A stretch of 64,000 nucleotides of DNA from Macrosoma leucophasiata (GCA_036365455.1 JAWQUS010000009.1:526001-590000); one strand, 5' to 3'; positions 43,315 through 53,765 are shown, numbered from the stretch's first letter. The notes: generated by a model from the letters alone, not told the origin. Made by a program: numbers and translations.

Positions 43315-43609
43315 TTTTTTTTTTTTATGTTATAAAAGTGGCAAACAAGCGTGCAGTTCACATTGATGTTAAGTGATGACTGCAGCCTATAGACACCCAC
43401 ACAATGACCAGAGGTCAAAAAGCAAATACGCTGCCACTCCTGAGGCATTAGGTGTTATGCCTCTGTGCCGGAAATTACAGAGCCGTACATTACCACCTGA
43501 CCGGAACACGATAGTGCTGAACACTACCATTTAACGGCAAGTATATTAGGTAATGCGGTGGTGCCTACGCCCGCGAGCTCCGTCACTGGAGCTCTACCAC
43601 CAGTAAAAG
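43315..43609 (-). repeat. SINE family B, full length
   Basis: T-run 43315-43326, complete body, ending GGAGCTCTACCACCAG. Confidence 0.9.
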
Positions 43610-43725
43610 TAATCTTATAGAACTTAAAGAAATCTATTAAAGGTAGAGAAGGATGTGAAATGTTCCAATAACTTTTACAAATATAATGGTGTAACCCAGC
43701 CTTAAATTTCAAGACACTCCGGAAA
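43610..43725. other. Short unclassified stretch
   Basis: No feature recognised. Confidence 0.3.
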
Positions 43726-43861
43726 AATACATACACATACACCCAGACCCGAAACAAATATCTGTAGACCATACAAATATTTGTCTCGGTGCGGGGATCG
43801 AACCCGCGACCCTTCGAATCAAAAGCTCATCTCACACCGCTGGACTAACCGGGTCGTCAAA
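43726..43861 (-). repeat. SINE family D, 3'-shortened
   Basis: Minus-strand head GACCCGGTTAGTCCAGCGGT, B-box region GGGTTCGATCCCCGCACC, then GGGTCTGGGTGTATGTG, where it stops. Confidence 0.75.
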
Positions 43862-43973
43862 CGAAAAAATCTTTCTGCAAATTCAGGTATTTAGGTAAAA
43901 GGATTTAGTATATAGAATATGTATAGTTTTTGTCTTTTCTTCTATAGTCAATTTTTCATAAAAAAATATATTA

Positions 43974-44006
43974 ATATACCTACCTACATTATGTAGGTAG
44001 GTATAT
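43974..44006. repeat. Near-perfect 33-bp palindrome
   Basis: ATATACCTACCTACAT and its reverse complement are separated by one base. Confidence 0.85.
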
Positions 44007-44104
44007 GAAAAAAGCTCAAGTATTTAGATTGTTATTTTCAAGTTTCTTTGTCAATGTGGCTGAGGTAACAAAAAGTGAAAATAAAAAAAATAAAATAATA
44101 ATAA

Positions 44105-44905
44105 TAAGGGGGCAGAGCAGCTTGTGGCGAGCTGTTGGTGAGTAGCGACACCACCCCCTACCATCATCTCGAGTTCCTCCGAGAGAACTGGGCTCCGCCT
44201 CGTCCGCCACACAGAGGTCACAGCGGCACACGGCCGGACACAGCTTCAAGTCTCTCACCTCTGGCTTGCCTTCATTGGCCGGTCAGAGTGCGGCGCTAGA
44301 GGTATGGCATTTGCAGAAATTTAGATAAAAGGCTGTTGTCTAAATTTCTGCAAGAGCCATACACTCGGGGGTGGAAGTGTCTAAAGGCATAATAGCGGGG
44401 AAGCCCGCTCCGAGCTCGAGATTACTTGCTCATGATGGTGAAACCGGGGCCACACCTCTCGACACCCCCAGCCTCTCTCAACAGTGTCGCCCCCCGTCGT
44501 CGATTGGGTTGGCTGTTTGGGGGGGCCACCAAGGAGAGGCGAGTCACCACCTGCCTAAAGTAGGATTCGATAATGTGAGATGTTGAATATAGGCAGGTGC
44601 CGGATCTCACTCCATAGGCCCAGCCAGCTAGTCCCCCCAGTTCACCCACATAGCCCAAAGTTTGGCAAATCACTTATCATTACAATAGTCCCATTATATT
44701 CTGCGGGGTCTGTCTGTGTCTGTATTAACTATTGATGCAGCTAGAGAGAGGTCCCGCCGAATATAACACATTACAAATTAGATCAAAATTCTCGAAAGGG
44801 CCTCTACGTGTTGGACCTCCCATGTCCCCGCGCAAGCCTGACAAAGGTCCGGGGTTCAAATTGGATCCCGTGCTGACGAGAGACATAATAATAAAAAAAA
44901 AAAAT
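44105..44905 (+). repeat. GC-rich block ending in an A-run, probable unclassified retroposon
   Basis: About 800 bases of markedly higher GC than the flanks, starting after an ATAATAATAA run and ending ACATAATAATAAAAAAAA. It contains a long hairpin at 44303-44361. Frames of 71-83 codons occur on both strands, but none has a recognised domain. The A-rich end suggests reverse-transcribed origin on the plus strand. It might be LINE 5' UTR or an ORF fragment. Confidence 0.4.
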
Positions 44906-46143
44906 ATTTGTAAATATTATTTACCTTTTAAACATATTTTAATTTTTTGTAAGTGTACAAAAAGATGAAAAAGAAATTGATTCAAAACAGACGATAAAAT
45001 TTCAAGTGTCTTTGCCTTTTTATGTTCAGATAGGTCCTTAAGATGTTGTTGTACCCAACCCTATTCAAAAGGTAAATTCCCTGTGATCTTTATGTTTCTT
45101 ACTTTGAATATAATAACATTTATTTTCGTCCTCCCATTAATTATAAGGAATAAAATTATCCTTTTACATTTTCCTCATCCTATCTCCATCCTTCATCTTA
45201 AAATCTCCCTGACGACGGCGCGACAATTGCTTTATAGCTAACTTTTGTGCTTTTGAAACCAAAAATGTACACAAATGTTATTTCATTTCTAAGGCACTCG
45301 GTTCCGTCTAGATAAAAGGCGGCCGGTAATGAAATCGGCTGCCCCAGCGATCGGTCCGAGCTTACATCATGAATCCGCATCCAGCCTTCGTTCTATTACT
45401 CCTCAATGACAATGGGTTCGATCGCGAACGGACCTTACAGACTTTTCTTAAGGTGCTATTTCCCGTAACAAAAAATCCGAACACTTGACCTACCTATTGA
45501 CGCTTGGAAGGCGTAAGTCGGAATCACTTCGGCTGGAATGCAAATACGATTCTTTATGGTGGAGGTTCGAGGATCGTAAACCTTCGAAGATTGAGTTGCT
45601 CCACAATATCCCTTTGTCGAACGGCCCGCTAATGGAATCAGCCGAAGGGACGCTCGAGAGTGGTCATGACAATATTGATATAAACGGTTAAGTTGCTGGG
45701 ATGGTTTTATGATAAATCATTGTGTTTGTTCCAATTTGAATTGTTTTTGTAAGAACGAAGGTAGACATTAAGAGTGCTTTTACTTTTTGATTCTAGTTCT
45801 TATCGACCCTATAAAGTGTATTCAGAAGAGTGGAATTATTTGAGAGTATGAGTACTGACAGCGCATTGTACTCGTAAGGGTACCTACTTCTAACTCCTCA
45901 GGTGCAGCCTCCATTGGATTCAGTCTTCGAAAAATAATCCCTACACCAAAGATCTTAATACAACTGCTTCATCTGTACATATTGAACGCAAAGTATTTAA
46001 GATTTATTCAAATTTTACTTCTGTTTTTGTGCCTTACTGTGGCACAAGTCACCATCTTAGCAGAATATGGTCACATATTCAGCGGTATTTTAATCTAGAT
46101 ATTGCTGCAGCTTTGTTCCTTTTCATGATGGAAACTAAACGTA
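44906..46143. other. Unclassified, includes a low-repeat segment
   Basis: 45200-45700 has a more even base composition and short frames (45485-45691, 68 codons) but no recognised domain or splice context. Confidence 0.35.
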
Positions 46144-46144
46144 A

Positions 46145-46262
46145 CGTAACTTCACCCCTGTAATCCCGAAGGAGTGTGCAGAGGTAAATGCATGCATCCA
46201 AGCATACGTGCAAACACCCACGATTAGCAGATTACTTTTAGGCCCATGTAACAGATGGCAAG
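46145..46262 (-). repeat. SINE family C, 5'-truncated
   Basis: CGTAACTTCACCCCTGTAATC to CATGTAACAGATGGCAAGCC. Confidence 0.75.
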
Positions 46263-46269
46263 CCTCATC

Positions 46270-46430
46270 TCCTTAAGACCTTAGTTATTTTGTCTCTGTG
46301 ATAGTGATTACGGGGCCCTACATTATCATCTAACCGGAAGAGGGCACTACTAGCATTTTCCTGCAGATATATTAGATTATGCGATCTTGCCTACGACCTC
46401 GAGCTCGAACTCTTCCACAATTTCCAATAC
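46270..46430 (-). repeat. SINE family B, diverged 5' two thirds
   Basis: CTTAAGACCTTAGTTATTTTG through ATTACGGGGCCCTACATTAT to CGAGCTCGAACTCTTCCAC. Confidence 0.65.
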
Positions 46431-46494
46431 CAACGAGCATATGAAGGAATGGTTGTGTAATATTTTATACTTAGATATAACCCGTCTGATTGTG

Positions 46495-46645
46495 GGGTCA
46501 AAAGTCTTAGGAATAGGCGTGCATGTATGAAGAGAATGATGAAGGTAGATGAGGCACGGGAGGTGTGTCAGGACCGGGATATCTGGCGCTCCACACTCTC
46601 TGCCTACCCCGTTAGGGACCTGGCGTAAAGATACAAATACACATA
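46495..46645 (+). repeat. 3' end of a LINE ORF and tail (type H)
   Basis: Reads MKRMMKVDEARGVCQDRDIW then a short tail and stop in one frame, followed by an (ACATACAT)-type tail. The same sequence occurs at 54265-54320 and, inverted, at 58025-58165. This C-terminal motif is common at LINE 3' ends. The clade is not resolvable from the fragment. Confidence 0.6.
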
Positions 46646-47115
46646 CATACATATTACAACAAAATACTAGTAAACCTAGCAAATACAAACCTCAACAAAG
46701 GAACAAATCCTCAATCAATAGTAATCAACATTAAAGTCGGTATCATAAAAAACGTAGGGGTCCATTGTTCGAAGCCAAAAGGCAGATGGCTGTTCAGATA
46801 TTGCTTACAAAGCGATCGCGATATGAGAGGACATATTGTGCTAATGTTTGCTGATGGAATATGCTGCTAGACTGTTTGACATTGCCGCTTGAAATGTGGG
46901 TAAATAAGATTTATAGTTTTTGACAGATAGTAAAGTTTACGGTGGCTACACAAAACGATACGATGCGATGCGACGCTGCATCTCAGGCGATGTATTCGTG
47001 TGAGCTCGCAGATATTTGAGATGCGATGCGAATGCAATGCGATCGCAGTTATGTGTGGGAGCCCTTATGGCTGAGTGAGAACTGATAAACGAGGAATTCA
47101 TTTATATCATTCTTT
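46646..47115. other. Unclassified stretch with GATGCGATGCGA-rich segment
   Basis: 46960-47050 is rich in GCGATGCGA words. GGTGGCTACACA on the left and TGTGTGGGAGCCC on the right hint at degenerate inverted ends of a MITE. Confidence 0.35.
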
Positions 47116-47386
47116 ATTTTATGTCATAAAGTGCCAAACAAGGATGCAGTTTACATGAATGGTAAATAATACTGTAGCCTATCAACATGTATTGTATATG
47201 AATTTTGATGCGTTGCCACTCCTGAGGTCTGAGGTAATGTCTCTGTGCCGGCACCAACAGGGCCGTACATTACCATTAGACCAGAACACGATGATGCTGA
47301 ACAATACCATTTAGCGGTAACTAGATTAGGCAATGCGGTGGTACCTACGCCCAAACTCTGTCACTTTAGTTCTACCACCAGTAAAA
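47116..47386 (-). repeat. SINE family B, diverged
   Basis: TTTTATGTCATAAAGTGCC to CTCTGTCACTTTAGTTCTACC. Internal deletions are present. Confidence 0.8.
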
Positions 47387-47627
47387 AGCTCTATCGCCAG
47401 TATAAATTCTTTAGTGCCTATTACTGCTTTTATTTCTTCTCCTCAGTCTTGACACCATAGATTTATCTAACGAAGTAGATAATAAATCTATGCTTGACAC
47501 AGATGATCTTAAGCTTTCCATTGTAAATATTTTGAGAAAGATTCTAGTGATCCTGTACTTTGTCTAGTTTTTTTTTTTATGTCATTAAGTTGACAGACAA
47601 GCAGACGGGCCACCTGATGGTAAGTGG

Positions 47628-50597
47628 TCACCGTCGCCTATGGACATTTGCAACACCAGGGGAGTTGCCAACGCGCTGCCAGCCCTGAAGGACTCTTTTG
47701 ACGCCATTTTTGAAGAACCCCATATTGTAGCACCGAGGGAACACCTCAGAGGGAAGTTCGTTCCACAATTTACACGTTCTGGGCAGAAACGAACGAGAAA
47801 GCCGCACCGTTGAGCACTGCCAAGTGTCCAGTCGGTGAGGGTGAAACTTCTCTCTTCGGCGGGTAGTACGGTGTAGAAAAAGAGACGGTGGTACCATGTC
47901 GAACAGTTCGACAGAGCACTCACCATTGTAGAGACGGTATAACACGCACAGACTACCAATATCTCTGCGCAGGCTCAGATGTTCGAGCCTGTCTGTAAGT
48001 CCCGGATCGTTAACAATACGAACGGCGCGTTTTTGTAGGGAGTCAAGTGGACCAAGCTGGTACTTGGGGGCTCCCGCCCACAAATGAGAGCAGTATTCCA
48101 GATGGGGCCGCACTTGGGCCTTATAAAGCTGTAGTAGCTGCCCCGATGTGAAATACTGCCTCGCTTTGTTAAGCACCCCCAACTTTTTGGATGCCAACTT
48201 GGTCTTACACTCAATGTGACTCCCAAATTGCACTTCGTTCGATATGTCAACGCCCAGGATACCGATACTCTTACCAATGGCAAGCGGAGTGCCCTGGAAC
48301 TGTGGTGCTACAATGAATGGGGTTTTTTTAGCGGTGAACGCGCAGACTTGTGTCTTCGAGGGGTTGAACTGCACTAAATTGAGTCGACCCCAATCTGAGA
48401 CCCGCTCCAGAGAGTGCTCGACTTCAGACACAAGTCTAGTCCTGCTTTCTTCGATAAGTGTCCGAGAGGCATTTGCACGGCTTGTATAGTGTGCATCTCC
48501 CGTGCTATCATCCGCATAGCAATGAAAATTGGAGTTTTGCTCCAACATTTCATTGATATGCAGAAGAAAAAGCGTGGGAGATAGCACAGAGCCTTGCGGC
48601 ACACCAGCGTTGATAGGTAGTCTGTCTGAGCGTTGACCGTCAACTAAGACCTGTATAAAACGCTCAGACAGAAAACTGGCTGTCCAGTTGCATAGCCTCT
48701 CGGGAAGACCGTAAGATGGCAATTTCGCGAGAAGTGCCCCGTGCCAGACCCGGTCAAAGGCCTTAGCAATATCCAGGCTTACAGCCAATGCCTCCCCACT
48801 CTTGTCCAAGGCGTGAGACCAATAGTGCGTCAGATATACTAGAAGATCACCAGCAGATCTGCCTTGACGAAAGCCATATTGGCGGTCACTGATCAGCTGA
48901 TGATCCTCCAGGTACTGCAGCAGCTGTGTATTGATCACACGCTCCATGACTTTGCAGAGTAGGGAGGTTATTGCTATGGGCCTGTAGTTGGCCGGATCAC
49001 TGCGATCCCCTTTTTTGGGTATCGGATGCACAAGGGCTGTCTTCCACGCAGACGGTACTTTTCCATGATCGTAAGAAAGCGAGAACAGGCGCGTCAGAAC
49101 GGGGGTCAGCTCGGGAGCGCACATTTTCAACACCACTGCAGGGACGGAATCCGGCCCACTCGACTTCTTGACGTCAAGGGATAACAGCGCTCGCCTGACG
49201 TTCTTCTGAGTGAATTTGACGTCAGGCATAGAGCTTTCACAGCGCGAGATGGTAGGCGCTGTGTTACCCATGTCATCAAGAGTCGAGTTTGAGGCAAAGA
49301 GGCTGCCCAGGAGATCGGCTTTCTCTTTTGCCGTGTGGGCCAGGCTATCGTCAGTTTTTCGCAGTGGTGGGAAAGATGACCGACAAAAATTATTTTCGAT
49401 AGCTTTGGCAAGAGACCAATAGGCACGGCTCCCGGGAGGATGCCTCATTAGCTTCTTGCCAACTCTAACGACATGCTTGGACTTTGCTCTGGCTATCCGC
49501 AGCTTTGAGGACCTGGAGGCAGCGTTGAGTACTCTCTTTAGGTCGGAGGCATTTGGATCCTTGCAGGCGTGAGCCACAGTCCAGGTTCTGTAAGTCTCCT
49601 GCTTATGGTTAGAAGCCACAGCACAAGACTTATCGAACCAGGGCTGATACCGTCCGCCAATGGATACAACAGAGTGCGGGATGAAACAATCCATACCCTG
49701 GTGTATCACATCGGTTACAGCTTCGGCGCACGTGCTCGGATCTTCCGACGAGAAACAAAGCTGCCTCCATGGGTAGGACGACAGGAACTCCCTCAGTCCA
49801 TCCCAATCTGCTGACCTGTAATGCCACACTTGCCGTGTGGAGGAGGGCTGCAGAGGCGCCCGAACCGACAAGAGGGTTTTTGTACGTACCAAGCAGTGAT
49901 CTGAGGATCCTAAAGGAGCCTCGACCACCACCTGATAGTTGGCAGGATGTGAGGTCAGCAGAAGATCCAGCAAAGAGGCGGTGTGGCCCTCGACATCTGG
50001 TATCCGGGTGAACCCGGTTACGACTTGTGTGAGACCATTAACCAGCGCAAAGTCATAAGCTGTCCTTCCAGCGAAGTCAGTGATTCGGGAACTCAACCAC
50101 TCCGTATGGTGTGCGTTAAAGTCGCCAAGAATCACGAACTCCGCAGAAGGATGCTGTTCAAGCACCGTGTCGACCACCTGTTGGATGTGCTCGAAAATGC
50201 GAGCTGTCTCCCCGTCTCCGCTATAGGACCTGTACACGCACGCGTAAATTCGGTTGGAACCACCGTAATCTACGCGCGCCCACAATATAGACAGGTCCTT
50301 GTCTTCAAAATGGTCAAGACGGCGACAACAGACATCCTCTCTGACATACAGACATACCCCGGCGCAGCGAATAAAATTGTTCTCCAGAGTGTAGCCGGGG
50401 TAAGTAAGATATGCAGTATCGAGTGGAGAGGATATTTGTGTCTCCGTCAGAAAGAGTAGGGCCGGCTTAGCCGTTTCCAGATGAAGATGGACGGCGTTAA
50501 GGTTGGTATGTAAACCCCTAATATTGCACATGTCCACAGTAAATGTGGGGGGGGTGTCCGCTGAGAGAAGCCTAAATTTTTTCCTTTGTTTAACCAT
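47628..50597 (-). CDS. LINE endonuclease-reverse transcriptase, intact ORF
   Basis: Start chosen at the ATG giving MVKQRKKF (989 residues). The frame is open 21 codons further upstream but without another ATG, and is closed by a stop at 50685-50687. The N-terminal apurinic-type endonuclease (about residues 20-240) has LTETQIS, YRSYSGD, GDFNAHHTEW and SSDHCLV, giving the expected Glu, Asp/Asn and Ser-Asp-His residues. The central RT (about 450-790) has NYRPIAIT, QYGFRQGRSAG, LDIAKAFDRVW, GVPQGSVLSPTLF and CYADDST, including all three catalytic aspartates. A C-terminal region with HLEYCSHLWAGAPKYQLG follows. No RNase H domain is visible. The protein nicks target DNA and copies its own RNA onto the break. 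The length and lack of breaks suggest recent activity. The last codons (NVHRRR) lie inside the 3' tail resembling SINE B. Family placement by motif only: CR1/Jockey group, perhaps Daphne-like. Confidence 0.93.
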   Translation of the reverse strand: MVKQRKKFRLLSADTPPTFTVDMCNIRGLHTNLNAVHLHLETAKPALLFLTETQISSPLDTAYLTYPGYTLENNFIRCAGVCLYVREDVCCRRLDHFEDKDLSILWARVDYGGSNRIYACVYRSYSGDGETARIFEHIQQVVDTVLEQHPSAEFVILGDFNAHHTEWLSSRITDFAGRTAYDFALVNGLTQVVTGFTRIPDVEGHTASLLDLLLTSHPANYQVVVEAPLGSSDHCLVRTKTLLSVRAPLQPSSTRQVWHYRSADWDGLREFLSSYPWRQLCFSSEDPSTCAEAVTDVIHQGMDCFIPHSVVSIGGRYQPWFDKSCAVASNHKQETYRTWTVAHACKDPNASDLKRVLNAASRSSKLRIARAKSKHVVRVGKKLMRHPPGSRAYWSLAKAIENNFCRSSFPPLRKTDDSLAHTAKEKADLLGSLFASNSTLDDMGNTAPTISRCESSMPDVKFTQKNVRRALLSLDVKKSSGPDSVPAVVLKMCAPELTPVLTRLFSLSYDHGKVPSAWKTALVHPIPKKGDRSDPANYRPIAITSLLCKVMERVINTQLLQYLEDHQLISDRQYGFRQGRSAGDLLVYLTHYWSHALDKSGEALAVSLDIAKAFDRVWHGALLAKLPSYGLPERLCNWTASFLSERFIQVLVDGQRSDRLPINAGVPQGSVLSPTLFLLHINEMLEQNSNFHCYADDSTGDAHYTSRANASRTLIEESRTRLVSEVEHSLERVSDWGRLNLVQFNPSKTQVCAFTAKKTPFIVAPQFQGTPLAIGKSIGILGVDISNEVQFGSHIECKTKLASKKLGVLNKARQYFTSGQLLQLYKAQVRPHLEYCSHLWAGAPKYQLGPLDSLQKRAVRIVNDPGLTDRLEHLSLRRDIGSLCVLYRLYNGECSVELFDMVPPSLFLHRTTRRREKFHPHRLDTWQCSTVRLSRSFLPRTCKLWNELPSEVFPRCYNMGFFKNGVKRVLQGWQRVGNSPGVANVHRRR

Positions 50598-51320
50598 TTT
50601 TTTTGTTTTTTTTTTTAAGCGTCGGGAAAGGGGAAGGATGATGTGTACCGCATTACTCACCCGACGAACAAAGTTGTCGGTGAATTAGATCATCTGCTCT
50701 CAGAGGTGGTGCAAATTGCTGGCCCGGGGGACGGAAGGACCCCCGATCCCCCCCGTGCACAGGCGCCTGGCCCCACTCCGGTCTCTTACTCCGGCACGGC
50801 GACTGCACACGGGACTTTGCACCGGTTGGCGGGACAGCCTCCCAGGCCAGAGGTTAATAGTGAGGCCTGGGTTCGGGTCCCCTACTGACCGGCGGGCGGC
50901 AGCGGATACCGTTTAATCGGCTCTCCCTGGCCCCCAGGCCAACATGTTGCGTCTCCGAGCGCAAGACGTCCTTACACCAACCGGTCCGGGGGTGAACAGT
51001 ACGGTACACATCAGGGACGGGAAAAGAGGAAGGGGAGGGGGGACTGGCTCTCAGGCTCGGAAGCCGGAACACGTCCGAAGACGCTTGGCGGCAGATTACG
51101 ACCTGAGGGTGGTAGCTAGCCAGGCAGGCCCTTTAAGGGACCTTACCACCATGCAGGACACTAGGAAGGATTACGCTGATAGTGTCGACCCAGCAACCAT
51201 TTGGAACCAAAAAACAGTCGCCAGAGCCTTGTCTGTTGATCAACAGGGTGTACCACGTGCAGGTAAGGTTGGCTGTGGCACCGAGATGGTAAAGGCGCCA
51301 CTTACACCCCAAAAGTGATC
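50598..51320 (-). promoter_or_regulatory. Putative LINE 5' untranslated/promoter region
   Basis: GC-rich tract upstream of the ORF. Open frames on the plus strand (up to 124 codons at 50944-51318) run against the element and have no recognised domain, so this is read as 5' UTR with a possible internal promoter. The function is inferred from position only. Confidence 0.4.
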
Positions 51321-51359
51321 CGGTAAGTTTTTATGTTTCTATCTGAAGGTTTTGTTTGA

Positions 51360-51500
51360 CGTTACTTCATGTCTCACCGAAGGGGTACGCGGAAGGTAAT
51401 GCATGCATTCAAGTATAAATGCAAACATCCTTGATTCGACAGTCAAGTTCAGTCCCGCGTGGTGACTATTGACATCTCCGAGCACATTACTAAACGCCGA
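51360..51500 (-). repeat. SINE family C, 5'-truncated, diverged
   Basis: GACGTTACTTCATGTC to GCACATTACTAAACGCCGAGG. Confidence 0.7.
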
Positions 51501-51652
51501 GGAAATATCCCAACAATATATACAGGAGCCTAGCGCACACTCGTAAAAACCAAAACCAAACTGCTGAGGTAGTAAGCAGTTTTCGTATTAAATACAGAAA
51601 TTAATTGGTCAGTAGAAAAATATTTTAGATCATAGTATCAGTGTATAATTTC

Positions 51653-51920
51653 TTTTATGTAATGAAAATGGCAAACAGCATGCAGTTCACATTGATGTTA
51701 AGTGACCACTGAAGCCTATAGACATCCACACAAAGACCAGAGGTCAAAATGAAGATGCGTTGCCACCCTTGAGCCCTTAGTTGTTATGTCTCAGTGACAG
51801 TTATTACGGGGCTGTAGCTTGCCATCTAATTGGAACACTACCATTTGGCGACAGATTAGATTAAGTAATGCGGTGGTGCCTACGCTCTCGAGCTTCTACG
51901 CTGGAAGAGTTTCAGTGAAA
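51653..51920 (-). repeat. SINE family B, full length, diverged
   Basis: TTTTATGTAATGAAAATGGC to GAGCTTCTACGCTGGAAGAG. Carries small deletions. Confidence 0.85.
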
Positions 51921-53094
51921 GTACCACCAGAAGAAAATATACCAACGCGCATAAGCGTAATTTGACCTTCGTATAAGTAGCCAGCGGGGAAATTAAGGGA
52001 CACTAAGCTTACCTTGGTCTGAGATATTTATCCACAGATTAAATATTAATATCCTGTACTAGAGAATACAGAAGTTGAGTCTCTGGAGCTGAATCACAAT
52101 GTAAAGTGTTAAAGTTAAGCTATAATCGATTGTAACAAACTGAACAATTATCCTCACAGTGAGTTCGATGGTACTTAAGGGGTGCGCAGAGGGCTCGTTC
52201 AAATTGTAAGGTCTGCTACCAGATTTAATGAATTCTGAATTTTGTACCAGCCATCGCTTGACATTTCCTTTTGTACAATGAAATTAATTTTCCAGTGGAG
52301 ATAGGCACTAAGTTACGTGTTTAACTTTAAATATTTTTTATCTTATAATTTGACAACTAAGAATGATTTTCTCGATCCCATCGATTATTCTATTTTCTTC
52401 GGTAATATGTATACGATAAAATATTATACCAGAAAGAAAGAAAAATATTAAATTTTAACCACAATAACCGAAAATTTATTACAAAATGACCAAAGTTCTA
52501 CTTTTTTTAAAAATGTTTATAATTTCTGAAATACATGATATGGCTTTTTTCTCAAGATATTTACCATCTATCCTATCACCCGGTCGACGTTGAGTTTTAG
52601 GACAAGAATACAGGATTCTAATGAGCGTAGGAAAAATAAAACACAAAAGATGAATTGGTCAAAATATAAAATGATTCTGTTTTTTAAAGAACACATTGTT
52701 TTTAAATTGGGTGACTCTATATTTATTGAAATAAGTAATATTCTATTTAAAGATATTTCTATTACAAAAATGAAATAAGACATGAAAAAGAAATCGTTTC
52801 AGTAAGCAAGCTTAAAAGAAGTTCCGAATCAAAGCGTTAGTTGACCCTATTAATTTTTGGGGTTCACTGCCTAAGTACGTCATTTAACCATCCGATAGGT
52901 CTTTGCGTTTACATAACTGGCTATAAGTCTGCCTAAATTACGTAGTTCTAATTTGTTAGATATTACCAATAAAAACCTCGAAGTCACGAATATTCACAGG
53001 TGTGCCTGTCGGTCGGTCTTAAATCGGTTTACTTTTTATTTTATTGAGCGACGATAAAGAAGGATTACCCACATCATTACGTGAGGTGTAAGTG
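51921..53094. other. Unclassified AT-rich stretch
   Basis: Overlapping 60-70-codon frames on both strands at 52568-52783 look random. No gene. Confidence 0.4.
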
Positions 53095-53215
53095 AATTTT
53101 GGAAAGTAAAGAAGGATTTGCTTCAGACACGAATCGAACCTGCAACCTCCTGCAGTATCCCGAAGTTGCAGGTTCGATTGACCAGTCGCTTCACCACTAA
53201 GCTACTGAAGTCCAA
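53095..53215 (-). repeat. tRNA-like repeat (family A relative) with duplicated inverted T arm
   Basis: Minus strand starts GGACTTCAGTAGCTTAGTGG and includes a B-box-like GTTCGATTC. Within it, 53132-53146 and 53165-53179 are exact 15-bp inverted repeats (AATCGAACCTGCAAC), so the T-arm sequence is present twice in opposite orientation. Confidence 0.65.
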
Positions 53216-53592
53216 ATCCCAGCATCGAATCTTTAAGTAGCGAAATTCGTCAGTTTTACAATATACGTATACATATTAAATTTACCTCCGCAACACATCG
53301 TAAATCGTAAATATGTAATCTTTATTTGGAACATAACCATACACAATATATACATAACATAACCTTACATATAATGCAGTCATATAGGCAGGTACAGATG
53401 GGGCAATAAAACGAAATGCGAGGGCATTACAACTATTGCCGTATTTAGCCGAGGGACTCGGCCGCGTGCCAGCTCTGTGACCTGCCCAACTCCACATTTC
53501 AAATGTATGTGTACAGATAGGTAGTAAAATGTGTTTTGTAGGTATTATATGCAAAGTCTTGATCCCCTTTTGATTGTTTTAAAATGTACAAA
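53216..53592. other. Unclassified stretch
   Basis: Minus-strand 90-codon frame (53282-53554) lacks a recognised domain. Confidence 0.35.
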
Positions 53593-53765
53593 CTAGCGAC
53601 TCACCCCGGCTTCGCACGGGTGCAGTGAATGTAATATAACCTAAATCACTCAGTGAATTCTAATGATGATATTATATTCTAAATCCATTCGTTTTTGTGT
53701 GAAATCCCTGCAAACACATACATACAAAAATAAAAATGTTTCCTGTTTATAATAGAAGTATAGAT
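53593..53765 (-). mobile_element. Non-autonomous Helitron-like element
   Basis: Minus-strand copy. CTAG at 53593 adjoins GCGACTCACCCCGGCTTCGC and CACGGGTGC (GC-rich hairpin). The other end is A/T-rich, TATAATAGAAGTATAGA. Same signature as 26858-27063, though the sequence is a different subfamily. Confidence 0.6.

Larger units (their letters stand above)
47569..51320 (-). mobile_element. Apparently full-length LINE, CR1/Jockey group
   Basis: The 3' end lies at 47569-47580 (T-run on the plus strand, the A-tail on the minus), after GTCTGTCAACTTAATGACAT. One long ORF follows upstream (47628-50597), then a GC-rich 5' region of about 700 bases to about 51320 that differs sharply from the flanks. 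No second ORF is evident in that 5' region. No clean target-site duplication could be seen, so the 5' limit is approximate. Confidence 0.8.

Noticed and set aside
47585..47959. Second open frame at the LINE 3' end (124 codons)
   Set aside because: It is a shadow of the intact ORF in another frame.
50944..51318. 124-codon plus-strand frame in the GC-rich LINE 5' region
   Set aside because: Runs antisense to the element and has no recognised motif. GC-rich DNA favours long chance frames.
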